Assembly: GCA_934591745.1 (NCBI GenBank)
Contig: CAKTPQ010000004.1
Coordinates: 1 to 64,000 of the forward strand
Reading direction: 5' to 3'
Length of the DNA stretch: 64,000 bases
Source of the DNA: an uncultured Oscillospiraceae bacterium
GTDB lineage: Bacteria > Bacillota > Clostridia > Oscillospirales > Oscillospiraceae
In this document: positions 1-6,548 of the stretch, piece after piece
How positions within the stretch are numbered: position 1 is the first letter of the stretch
Layout of the letters: every line of letters starts with the position of its first letter
Notes under the pieces: generated by a model
Told to the model about the DNA's origin: nothing
The model's input: only the letters and a program-made list of their open reading frames with translations
Database searches by the model: none
Translations under genes and position numbers: made by a program

Positions 1-209
1 TTCTGGAAACGGTAGATCTGCTTCTCCGTCTCGCCGCCGCCCTTGGCCAGCAGCACCTCGCTGGCCTCGATCACCGGTGTGTCCAGCGGCGTGAAGCCGT
101 ACAGGCTGTACGTCCGGCGGAGGATGTCCATCATCCGCTCCATCTGCTGCTGCGGCTGGGGCAGCAGCTCCATAAAGCCCGACAGGGTGCGGGGGGTCAT
201 TTTAGCCAT
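1..209 (-). CDS. hisS: Histidyl-tRNA synthetase, N-terminal fragment (runs off the window)
   Basis: The first ~69 residues begin MAKMTPRTLSGFMELLP and continue to GGGETEKQIYRF. This matches the class II HisRS N-terminus: the usual ..G.kD.lP opening, then the motif 1 region (YGFTPLDTPVIE) and the G.GE/T segment that contacts ATP/His. The enzyme charges tRNA-His in the cytosol. The ATG lies inside the end of the upstream small membrane-protein gene (8-nt overlap), so the two are probably translationally coupled and both sit behind the T-box leader at 713-950. The C-terminal ~350 residues lie outside the window. In many Firmicutes aspS follows hisS; that cannot be seen here. Confidence 0.85.
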   Translation of the reverse strand, partial: MAKMTPRTLSGFMELLPQPQQQMERMMDILRRTYSLYGFTPLDTPVIEASEVLLAKGGGETEKQIYRFQ

Positions 210-675
210 TTTCCGTATCTCCTTTATCCTCGGTGTTTTCTGCTTCGTCTGTATTGCCGTCCTCCGGCGCCTCCGGGCCGCTCTCCAGCGTGTGGGAGGC
301 AGCTTCCCGGGCGGCCTCGGCCTCCGCCTCGTGCTTCAGTTCCCATGCCACCTCGCGGTAGATACCATCCAGCTCCACGCCCTTCTTTTTCCCGGCCCGG
401 CCCACAAGAATGCCGCCGATGACCGCCAGCGCGATCCAGATGTACCAGACCTTGGGGAAGATCAGCGCCAGCACGCAGAAGGGCAGGATGCCCAGCCAAG
501 CGCCCATCTCGGCGTAGTGCTCCCGCACGGCGTGATAGATGCCCTTCTTCTCCCGGATGGCGGCGGTCTTTTTCAGCTGCGCCCAGCACATGCCCAGCCG
601 CAGCAGCGCCAGCGCTGTCAGGGGGATGAAGATGTCGTAGGTGTGGGTGTTGATGAAGTCGATCACTTTCTGCAT
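202..675 (-). CDS. Small multi-pass membrane protein of unknown function, cotranscribed with hisS
   Basis: A 157-residue protein starting MQKVIDFINTHTYDIF. The start was chosen because the ATG at 675 follows an AAGGAGAA-type ribosome site; a longer reading would run into the T-box terminator. Three hydrophobic segments are visible, at about residues 10-27, 50-68 and 70-90. A basic loop (GRAGKKKG) follows, then an acidic, Glu-rich tail of ~65 residues that looks disordered and cytosolic. I do not recognise the family. Its position between the T-box and hisS means it should be induced by uncharged tRNA, which is odd for a membrane protein with no obvious link to aminoacylation. It overlaps hisS by 8 nt. 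Confidence 0.7.
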   Translation of the reverse strand: MQKVIDFINTHTYDIFIPLTALALLRLGMCWAQLKKTAAIREKKGIYHAVREHYAEMGAWLGILPFCVLALIFPKVWYIWIALAVIGGILVGRAGKKKGVELDGIYREVAWELKHEAEAEAAREAASHTLESGPEAPEDGNTDEAENTEDKGDTENG

Positions 676-712
676 AGGTTCTCCTTTTCGGCGCCACGGA
701 GCGGGAAAGCGA

Positions 713-950
713 TGAAAAAACGCTCCCGTCCCCTGTGTTGGGACGAGAGCGTTGAAACACTTCGTGGTGCCACCCAATTTCAGCCGCCATGCGGCCCTTT
801 CTGCTCCTGTTACGGGGAGCGCGCCGTGGATGTTTCCATCCCCGCTCGTCTGCTGTCTTGGCCCGTTCTGCCGCGGTGCGCTTTCAGCCGGCGGCGCACC
901 TCTCTGCTGGCGGCGTTGTGCGGGTTACTCCTGCAGATTCAACGCGGTTA
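713..950 (-). promoter_or_regulatory. T-box riboswitch leader with terminator
   Basis: On the minus strand, positions 777-763 carry the T-box core GGGTGGCACCACG (consensus AGGGTGGNACCGCG). It is followed by an intrinsic terminator hairpin (751-721, arms CGCTC.CGTCCC / GGGACGGGAGCG) and a U-run at 720-714. Upstream, Stem I signatures are visible: AGAGAGG and GGCTGAAAG flanking a GGTGCGC/GCGCACC stem. The leader is ~240 nt from a canonical promoter. The bulge is UGGC, which pairs with a G discriminator base; bacterial tRNA-His has C73. GAC triplets lie in the 845-865 stretch, but I cannot assign the specifier with confidence. It controls the small membrane protein gene and hisS. Confidence 0.9.
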
Positions 951-956
951 TCCTTT

Positions 957-985
957 ATTCTATGCGATTTTCCGCCTGTTGTCAA
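957..985 (-). promoter_or_regulatory. Sigma-A-type promoter of the T-box/hisS unit
   Basis: On the minus strand, TTGACA (985-980), a 17-nt spacer and TAGAAT (962-957). This is a near-consensus vegetative promoter. It lies only 6 nt beyond the stop codon of the mgsA-like gene, with no terminator between, so readthrough from the minD/mgsA unit into the T-box is possible. Confidence 0.85.
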
Positions 986-991
986 GGCGCT

Positions 992-1408
992 TTACGCGGT
1001 GAAGGGCTTGCTTTTGGGATTCACGATGTCGCGCCAGTCCAGATAGCCCTGGTCCAGACCCAGCACCAGCATTTCGGCGGTGGCCAGATTGCTGGCAAAG
1101 GGAATGTTGTTCTGGTCGCACAGCCGGGAGATGTAGGTCACATCCTCGTCGGCGGTCTTCTGGTTGGGGTCGCCGAAGCACAGCACCATGTCGATCTCGT
1201 TGTAGGCGATGCGGGCCGCGATCTGCTGGCCGCCGCCATGGGTAAAGGAGAGGAACCTGTGGATGGTCAGACCGGTGGCCTCGGCGATCTGCTGGCCGGT
1301 ACGGGCCGTGGCGCACAGGGTATGCTTGGCCAGAATGCCGCAGTAGGCGGTGCAGAACTGCACCATCAGCTCTTTCTTGTTGTCGTGCGCCATCAAAGCG
1401 ATATTCAT
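992..1408 (-). CDS. Methylglyoxal synthase-like protein lacking catalytic residues
   Basis: A 138-residue protein with the full MGS fold length. It starts MNIALMAHDNKKELMVQF and ends with the clostridial-type DWRDIVNPKSK. In active MGS the phosphate loop is ATGTTG and the catalytic Asp lies in GGDQQ. Here the loop reads ATARTG (residues 33-38) and the acidic position is Gly60 (HGGGQQ). The His of the HDPDV/HEPDV segment is replaced as well (KTADEDV), although some clostridial homologues also lack it. By fold it is an MgsA paralogue; by residues it is unlikely to convert DHAP to methylglyoxal. It may bind a phosphorylated ligand or be decaying. It lies 19 nt after the minD-like gene and has a strong AAGGAGCG ribosome site. 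Confidence 0.8.
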   Translation of the reverse strand: MNIALMAHDNKKELMVQFCTAYCGILAKHTLCATARTGQQIAEATGLTIHRFLSFTHGGGQQIAARIAYNEIDMVLCFGDPNQKTADEDVTYISRLCDQNNIPFASNLATAEMLVLGLDQGYLDWRDIVNPKSKPFTA

Positions 1409-1427
1409 AAGGGCGCTCCTTTCTCCG

Positions 1428-2165
1428 TTATATCTTCATCAGGGGCACTTTGCAGCCCATGATGCGTTTGGCAATGTTTTCGTAGGCCCGGGCAGCGTAG
1501 TAGTTGCGGTCCCGCAGCACCAGCCCCCGGTTCAGGCAGTAGGGGACGTCCTCGTCCTCGGGGATGACGCCCAGCAGGGGAAGCCCGGCGGTGTCAATAG
1601 CATCGTCGATGGTGGTATGCAGCGCCCGCAGGGTCTTGCGGGAGACACGGCCCACCACCAGATGCACGGCGTTGGCAGGGAAGGCGGACAGCTCCATGGC
1701 GGTGCGCTGGGCGTCCCGCATGGCGGAGATGTCGGTGGTGGTGACGACGATGACCTGATCGGCCATGCAGGCGGCCATCTTGAAGCCCTGCCCCAGTCCA
1801 GCGGGGGCGTCCATCAGGCACCAGTCGTATTTTTCCCGTATCTCACGGGCCAGCGCCGCCAGCTGCCGCACCGTCAGCGCCAGCGGCTTATCGGCCATGG
1901 GCGCGGTCAGCAGATCCAGCGAGGGGTACTGCTCGTGGGTCACTACCGCCTGTTCCAGCGTGCAGCGCGCTGCCAGCACGTCGGAGAAATCCATCAGTGC
2001 CCGGTCGCTGAGTCCCAGCGCCAGATCCAGATTCCGCAGGGTGATGTCGCAGTCCATGCACAGAACGTGCTGGCCCAGCGACGCCAGCGCCAGTCCGGTG
2101 TTGGCGGTGAACGATGTCTTGCCGGTGCCGCCCTTGCCGGAGACGACGGCGATGATCTTTCCCAT
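1428..2165 (-). CDS. MinD-like ParA-family ATPase
   Basis: 245 residues. A deviant Walker A motif (SGKGGTGKTSF, residues 9-19) and the MinD signature DCDITLRNLDLALGL follow the MGKIIAVVSG start, which has a GGAGGGTCAC ribosome site. MinD positions the division inhibitor MinC at the membrane. Two things argue against an ordinary MinD. The protein stops at KVPLMKI, right after the last core helix, with no C-terminal amphipathic membrane-targeting helix. There is also no minC or minE nearby. In clostridia minD and mgsA are often neighbours in the mre/min locus, so this pair looks like a relic or derivative of that arrangement. ATPase fold is certain; a septum-site role is doubtful. Confidence 0.75.
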   Translation of the reverse strand: MGKIIAVVSGKGGTGKTSFTANTGLALASLGQHVLCMDCDITLRNLDLALGLSDRALMDFSDVLAARCTLEQAVVTHEQYPSLDLLTAPMADKPLALTVRQLAALAREIREKYDWCLMDAPAGLGQGFKMAACMADQVIVVTTTDISAMRDAQRTAMELSAFPANAVHLVVGRVSRKTLRALHTTIDDAIDTAGLPLLGVIPEDEDVPYCLNRGLVLRDRNYYAARAYENIAKRIMGCKVPLMKI

Positions 2166-2191
2166 GTGACCCTCCTTTCCGAGTGATGCCG

Positions 2192-2890
2192 CTATTTCAG
2201 CGGCGCTTTTTTCATGCGGGCAAAGCTGCGGGGGTAGATGGCGGGGGTGTCCTTGATCTTCTCGATGACCACCAGTCGGTGGCGCATCTGCGTCTCCGGC
2301 ACGGTGTAGTCCCGGATATCGGCGATGCGCCCGCCCAGCTGTCCGATGGCGCCCCGTGCGCCTTGTATCTCCTCGTCGGAGGATACGGATTTCATGGCCA
2401 GGAACTGTCCGCCCACCTTTACCAGCGGCAGCGTCAGCTCGCACAGCAGGTTCAGGTTGGCCACGGCCCGGGAGGCCGCAGCGTCGTATTGCTGGCGGTG
2501 TCCGGCGGCAAATTCCTCCGCCCGGGCGTGGACGCAGTCCACCCGCTGCAGGGACAGGGCGGCGCATACTTCCCGCAGGAAGTCCACCCGCTTGCCCAGA
2601 CTGTCCAGCAGCGTCAGGTCGAAGTCCGGCTCCAGGATGCGCAGCACCATGCCGGGGAACCCGGCGCCGGTGCCCACGTCGATGACCTGTTTGCCCCTCA
2701 GGTCCGCCATGGTCAGCAGGGCGGCGCAGTCCAGCAGGTGCAGCGTGGCCACCTCCTGCGGATCCGTAATGGCCGTCAGGTTCATGACCCTGTTTTTCTC
2801 CAGCAGCAGCGCGGCGTAGGCCTCCAGCTGCGGCACGGCGTCTGCGGACAGGCCCAGCCGCGCCAGTCCGCGAGTCAGCGTGTCTCTCAT
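2192..2890 (-). CDS. rsmG: 16S rRNA (guanine527-N7)-methyltransferase
   Basis: 232 residues, the usual RsmG/GidB length. The N-terminal helical region has the family segment NRVMNLTAITD. The SAM site is IDVGTGAGFPG (about residues 69-79), followed by LLDSLGKRVDFL and the conserved SRAVANLNLL. RsmG modifies G527 of 16S rRNA in the 530 loop. The start overlaps the mscL stop by 4 nt (ATGA), so the two genes are coupled. In Firmicutes rsmG typically lies close to soj/spo0J and the origin; here it is ~2 kb downstream of them on the same strand, consistent with an origin-proximal position. Confidence 0.95.
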   Translation of the reverse strand: MRDTLTRGLARLGLSADAVPQLEAYAALLLEKNRVMNLTAITDPQEVATLHLLDCAALLTMADLRGKQVIDVGTGAGFPGMVLRILEPDFDLTLLDSLGKRVDFLREVCAALSLQRVDCVHARAEEFAAGHRQQYDAAASRAVANLNLLCELTLPLVKVGGQFLAMKSVSSDEEIQGARGAIGQLGGRIADIRDYTVPETQMRHRLVVIEKIKDTPAIYPRSFARMKKAPLK

Positions 2891-3312
2891 TTCCGCTGTT
2901 CCTTCAGCAGGTCGCGGATCTCAGTGAGCAGCTCCTCGCTGGTGGGTTTGGGGTCCTCCTCGGGAGCGGGCGCTTCCTCTTTCTTCTTGAGAGAGGTCAG
3001 CTTATTCATGGCTTTGACCAGCAGGAACATGGCAAAGGCCACGATAATGAAGTCCAGGATCACGGCCAGCAGATTGCCGATGCCCAGCGTGACGGGGTCG
3101 GCCCCCGCCTCCACGGCGGCGCTGTTGAGCAGAATGTTCCATTGGGTCAGGTCGATGCCGCCGGTGATCAGCCCGATCAGGGGCATGATGATGTCGTTGA
3201 CGACAGATGTGGTGATCTTGCCGAAGGCGGCGCCGATAACAACGCCAATGGCCATGTCCATCACGTTGCCGCGCATGGCAAAGGTCTTGAATTCGCTGAA
3301 AAATTTCTTCAT
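2887..3312 (-). CDS. mscL: Large-conductance mechanosensitive channel
   Basis: 141 residues starting MKKFFSEFKTFAMRGNVMDM, the hallmark MscL N-terminus. TM1 (VIGAAFGKITTSVVNDIIMP) and TM2 (LLAVILDFIIVAFAMFLLVKA) are separated by a periplasmic loop. A charged cytoplasmic helix (TSEELLTEIRDLLKEQ) follows a Pro/Glu linker. The homopentameric channel opens under membrane tension on hypo-osmotic shock. The gene is coupled to rsmG by a 4-nt overlap. The linker EEAPAPEEDPKPTS is a little longer than in E. coli MscL. Confidence 0.96.
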   Translation of the reverse strand: MKKFFSEFKTFAMRGNVMDMAIGVVIGAAFGKITTSVVNDIIMPLIGLITGGIDLTQWNILLNSAAVEAGADPVTLGIGNLLAVILDFIIVAFAMFLLVKAMNKLTSLKKKEEAPAPEEDPKPTSEELLTEIRDLLKEQRK

Positions 3313-3326
3313 GGGCCAAATTCCCC

Positions 3327-3341
3327 TATACGAATCGTATA
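3327..3341. promoter_or_regulatory. 15-bp perfect palindrome upstream of mscL
   Basis: TATACGAATCGTATA reads the same on both strands around its central base. It lies 15 bp upstream of the mscL start in an AT-rich 67-bp gap that stands out in this GC-rich sequence. It could be an operator or part of an mscL promoter; I see no good -35/-10 pair with 16-18 nt spacing. Confidence 0.4.
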
Positions 3342-3379
3342 AACAGATGAGAATATTACAATTTGCTATTGCTTCGCAC

Positions 3380-4702
3380 TCAGTGCAGGGGCACCAGCCG
3401 CTCCTTGCCGCCCATGTAGGACCGCAGGGCCTCCGGTACCAGCACGGAGCCGTCTGCCTGCAGGTTGTTCTCCAGGAAGGCAATGAGCATCCGGGGCGGG
3501 GCCACCACGGTGTTGTTCAGTGTGTGGCACAGCTGCATTTTGCCGTCGGCGTCCTTGTAGCGTATCTTCAGCCGCCGGGCCTGGGCGTCACCCAGATTGG
3601 AGCAGGAGCAGACCTCAAAATACTTCTGCTGCCGAGGGGACCATGCCTCGATGTCGCAGGACTTGCACTTCAGATCAGCCAGATCGCCGGAGCAGCACTC
3701 CAGCTGCCGCACGGGGATATCCAGCGAACGGAACAGCTCCACGCTGTACTGCCACATCTGCTCATACCATTTTTTGGAATCCTCCGGCTTGCAGACCACG
3801 ATCATTTCCTGCTTTTCGAACTGATGGATGCGGTAGACGCCACGCTCCTCGATGCCGTGGGCGCCCTTTTCCTTGCGGAAGCAGGGGGAGTAGGAGGTCA
3901 GGGTCTGGGGCAGCTTGTCCTCCGGAATGATCTGGTCAATGAACTTGCCGATCATGGAGTGCTCGCTGGTGCCGATGAGGTAGAGATCCTCGCCCTCGAT
4001 CTTGTACATCATGGCGTCCATGTCCGTTTGGCTCATGACGCCCTCCACCACGTTGCCGTGGATCATAAACGGCGGGATGCAGTAGGTAAAGCCCTTGTTG
4101 ATCATGAAATCCCGGGCGTAGGCCAGCACCGCCTCGTGAAGCCGGGCAATGTCGCCCAGCAGGTAGTAGAACCCGCTGCCGGACACGCGGCCCGCGGCGT
4201 CCATGTCGATGCCGTCAAAGCGCTCCATGATGTCGGTGTGGTAGGGCACCTCAAAGTCCGGGGTCTTTGGCTCGCCGAAGCGCTGCACCTCCACGTTGCA
4301 GCTGTCGTCCGGCCCGATGGGCACGGAGGGGTCGATCATCTGGGGGATCACCAGCATGATCCGGTTCAGCGCGGCCTCGGCCTGCTCCTTCTTGGCCTCC
4401 AGCTGGGCCATGCGCTCGGCGTCGGCCTTGACGGCGGCGTTGTTGGCGTCGATCTGAACCTGCAGGGCGGCCTTTTGCGCCTCGTCGGTACACTTCTTCA
4501 ACTGACCGAACAAGGGTCCATTGGCCTTGGACAGCTTGTTGCGCTCGGCCTTCAGGGCCTCGCCGTCGGCAATGGCCTGGCGGCGTTCGGCGTCCAGCGC
4601 GATAGCCTCGTCCACCAGCGGCAGCTTGGCATTCTGGAACTTCTTGCGGATATTTTCCTTGACAGCCTCCGGATTTTCCCGGACAAATTTGATATCAAGC
4701 AT
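3380..4702 (-). CDS. serS: Seryl-tRNA synthetase
   Basis: 440 residues, normal for a bacterial SerRS. It begins MLDIKFVRENPEAVKENI. The N-terminal long coiled-coil arm (about residues 30-100, rich in Lys/Glu/Ala) contacts the variable arm of tRNA-Ser. The class II core follows, with motif 2 (SPCFRKEKGAHG...GVYRIHQFEKQEM) and motif 3 (NNTVVAPPRMLIAFLENN). It charges tRNA-Ser and tRNA-Sec. It lies 42 nt after spo0J with a parS site in the gap, so it is probably cotranscribed with soj-spo0J. No T-box precedes it. Confidence 0.96.
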   Translation of the reverse strand: MLDIKFVRENPEAVKENIRKKFQNAKLPLVDEAIALDAERRQAIADGEALKAERNKLSKANGPLFGQLKKCTDEAQKAALQVQIDANNAAVKADAERMAQLEAKKEQAEAALNRIMLVIPQMIDPSVPIGPDDSCNVEVQRFGEPKTPDFEVPYHTDIMERFDGIDMDAAGRVSGSGFYYLLGDIARLHEAVLAYARDFMINKGFTYCIPPFMIHGNVVEGVMSQTDMDAMMYKIEGEDLYLIGTSEHSMIGKFIDQIIPEDKLPQTLTSYSPCFRKEKGAHGIEERGVYRIHQFEKQEMIVVCKPEDSKKWYEQMWQYSVELFRSLDIPVRQLECCSGDLADLKCKSCDIEAWSPRQQKYFEVCSCSNLGDAQARRLKIRYKDADGKMQLCHTLNNTVVAPPRMLIAFLENNLQADGSVLVPEALRSYMGGKERLVPLH

Positions 4703-4725
4703 CTCTTTTACCTCGTTTTTTCCAA

Positions 4726-4741
4726 TGTTTCACGTGAAACA
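4726..4741. promoter_or_regulatory. parS site 1 (ParB/Spo0J binding)
   Basis: TGTTTCACGTGAAACA, a perfect 16-bp match to the universal parS palindrome. It sits in the 42-bp gap between the spo0J stop and the serS start. ParB loads onto DNA here as a CTP-dependent clamp and spreads. Confidence 0.95.
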
Positions 4742-4744
4742 GCG

Positions 4745-5611
4745 TTATTTCTTCTTAATGGCGTGGAGGGCATCCAGCAGATCGTTGAGGTCGTCGGTGC
4801 CGTAGTACTCCAGCTCGATGCGCCCCTTTTTGCGGCCCGTGACGATGCGGCAGCCACGGCCCAGACGTTCACTTAGCTCCTTGGCAGCCTCTTCGGCGTA
4901 GTTGACGGTCAGCGGATCCTTCGCGGGCTTCTCCGGCATCTCCGCCAGCAGCTTCTTCACCAGCAGCTCCGTCTGCCGCACGGACAGATCGCTTTTCAGC
5001 ACGGCGACCGCCGCCGTCTCCTGCTGCTTGGCGGAGAGGGGAAGCAGCGCCCGGGCGTGTCCGCCGGACAAGCGTCCGTCCTCCACCATGGCCCGCACCG
5101 GCTCGCACAGGTTCAAAAGGCGCATGGCGTTGGCCACGGCGGGACGGGACTTGCCCACCCGTTTGGCCGTCTCCTCCTGCGTCATGCCGTACTGTTCCAT
5201 CAGGACCTTGTAGCCCTCGGCCTCCTCGATGGGATTGAGATCCTCCCGCTGGAGGTTCTCGATCATAGCTAGCTCCATGGCCTTGCGGTCATCGGCCTCG
5301 ATGACCACGGCGGGCACCTGGGTCAGCCCGGCCATGCGGGCGGCCCGCCACCGCCGCTCACCGGCGATGATCTGATAGTACCCGGACTGCAGCTTCCGCA
5401 CCGTCAGCGGCTGAATAATGCCGTGCTGCCGGATAGAATCGGCCAGATCGGCCAATGCGTCGGGGTCAAACAGCTTCCGGGGCTGTGCGGCGCAGGACTC
5501 CACCTGACTGATAGGCAGCATAAGGCTGCTCTTCTCGTCGTGAAGCTCCATCATATCGTCGCCCATAAGAGCGCCGAGGCCCTTGCCTAAACCCTTGGAT
5601 ATACCTGCCAT
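4745..5611 (-). CDS. parB: Chromosome partitioning protein ParB (Spo0J)
   Basis: 288 residues. The N-terminus KGLGKGLGALMGDD is the ParA-stimulating peptide. The CTP-binding ParB core follows (QPRKLFDPDALADLADSI, GYYQIIAGERRWRAARMAG, ENLQREDLNPIEEA). Then come the helix-turn-helix that reads parS (MTQEETAKRVGKSRPAVANA) and a C-terminal dimerisation domain. With Soj and the three parS sites it organises and segregates the origin region and recruits SMC. It starts 13 nt after the soj stop, forming a soj-spo0J operon. Confidence 0.95.
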   Translation of the reverse strand: MAGISKGLGKGLGALMGDDMMELHDEKSSLMLPISQVESCAAQPRKLFDPDALADLADSIRQHGIIQPLTVRKLQSGYYQIIAGERRWRAARMAGLTQVPAVVIEADDRKAMELAMIENLQREDLNPIEEAEGYKVLMEQYGMTQEETAKRVGKSRPAVANAMRLLNLCEPVRAMVEDGRLSGGHARALLPLSAKQQETAAVAVLKSDLSVRQTELLVKKLLAEMPEKPAKDPLTVNYAEEAAKELSERLGRGCRIVTGRKKGRIELEYYGTDDLNDLLDALHAIKKK

Positions 5612-5624
5612 AGTGCGTCTCCTT

Positions 5625-6380
5625 TCAGGCGTTTCGCTTCAAAAATTCGTCAGCCAGCGCTACATAGGCGTCCGCGCCCCGGCAATTCCTGTCGTAGGCG
5701 GTAATGGGCCGCCCATGACTGGGTGCTTCACTGAGTCGGACGTTCCGGGGGATCACGGTGCTGTACACCTTGGCGCCAAAAAACCGTTTGATCTCCTGCG
5801 CCACCTGAATGGACAGGTTGGTGCGCCCGTCGAACATGGTCAGCAGCACGCCTTCGATATCCAGCGACGGGTTCATGCTCCGCCGTACGATACGTACCGT
5901 GTTCATCAGGTCGCTGAGACCCTCCAACGCGTAGTATTCGCCCTGCACCGGCACCAGCAGAGTGTTGGCGGCGCACAGCGCGTTCAGCGTCAGCAGCTCC
6001 AGCGAAGGAGGACAGTCGATAAAGATATAGTCGTACTTCTCCGCCACCTGCCGCAGCGCGGCCTTCAGCAGAAACTGCCGGTTTTCCATCTCGATCATCT
6101 CCACGCCCGCGCCGGCCAGTGCCTTGCTGCTGGGCAGCACATCGCCGTAGGGGGTGGAGACAATGGCTTTTGCCGTCTCCGTACCGTTGATCAGCACGTC
6201 ATACACGCCGTTGGACACGGACTTGTCCACGCCCATGCCGCTGGTGGCATTGGCCTGCGGGTCAAAATCGCACAGCAACACCCGCTTGCCCTTGGCCTTG
6301 ACGGCGGCGGCCAGATTGACACAGGTGGTGGTCTTTCCCACGCCGCCCTTCTGATTGACGATGGCAATGATCTTTGACAC
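5625..6380 (-). CDS. parA: Chromosome partitioning ATPase ParA (Soj)
   Basis: 251 residues. The deviant Walker A motif is NQKGGVGKTTTCVNLAAA, followed by CDFDPQANATSGMG and the Walker B region YIFIDCPPSLELLT. I chose the GTG at 6380 because GAGGAG lies 6 nt upstream. A longer in-frame reading would translate through two parS sites and the promoter, giving FHVKH repeats that are plainly DNA-driven. The ParA ATPase cycle on nucleoid DNA drives ParB-parS movement, and Soj also regulates DnaA in Bacillus. Confidence 0.95.
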   Translation of the reverse strand: MSKIIAIVNQKGGVGKTTTCVNLAAAVKAKGKRVLLCDFDPQANATSGMGVDKSVSNGVYDVLINGTETAKAIVSTPYGDVLPSSKALAGAGVEMIEMENRQFLLKAALRQVAEKYDYIFIDCPPSLELLTLNALCAANTLLVPVQGEYYALEGLSDLMNTVRIVRRSMNPSLDIEGVLLTMFDGRTNLSIQVAQEIKRFFGAKVYSTVIPRNVRLSEAPSHGRPITAYDRNCRGADAYVALADEFLKRNA

Positions 6381-6418
6381 GGCAAACTCCTCTTTCTGTC
6401 TGATTCTACATTTTATAT

Positions 6419-6446
6419 AGTATAGCACATCAGTGGGTAGTTTCAA
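6419..6446 (-). promoter_or_regulatory. Promoter of soj-spo0J
   Basis: On the minus strand, TTGAAA (6446-6441), a 16-nt spacer and TATACT (6424-6419), with a TGC extended -10. It lies 39 nt upstream of the GTG start of soj and downstream of parS site 2, so spreading ParB could repress it. Confidence 0.75.
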
Positions 6447-6471
6447 TAGAAAATTTTCAAATTTCCGGTGA

Positions 6472-6487
6472 TGTTTCACGTGAAACA
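6472..6487. promoter_or_regulatory. parS site 2
   Basis: A second perfect TGTTTCACGTGAAACA, located 26 bp upstream of the soj -35 element. Confidence 0.95.
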
Positions 6488-6506
6488 AACACCGCCAAAG
6501 AAAAGA

Positions 6507-6536
6507 CGCGGGATGTTTCACGTGAAACATCCCGCG
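6507..6536. promoter_or_regulatory. parS site 3 inside a 30-bp perfect palindrome
   Basis: The third perfect parS (6514-6529) is extended symmetrically by CGCGGGA/TCCCGCG to a 30-bp uninterrupted palindrome centred on CACGTG. It lies 12 bp downstream of the end of the GH13 gene. Transcribed from the GH13 side it would fold into a long GC-clamped hairpin, so it may also mark the end of that transcript, although no clear U-run follows. Confidence 0.9.
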
Positions 6537-6548
6537 CAGGAAAACATA

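Noticed and set aside
2183-4876. An 897-codon open frame on the plus strand opposite rsmG, mscL and serS
   Set aside because: It is antisense to three well-supported genes. GC-rich third positions suppress stops on the opposite strand. The product is His/Gln/Val-rich with no domain, and no ribosome site was found.
6381-6530. Longer soj reading starting at 6530 with FHVKH repeats
   Set aside because: The extra residues are translations of parS sites and the promoter. A GTG at 6380 with a good ribosome site gives the normal ParA N-terminus.
4700-6540. Possible chromosomal origin (oriC) close to parS and soj/spo0J
   Set aside because: No dnaA, dnaN or rpmH, no cluster of TTATCCACA boxes and no AT-rich unwinding region was seen. 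An origin-proximal position is likely, but the origin itself is not in the window.
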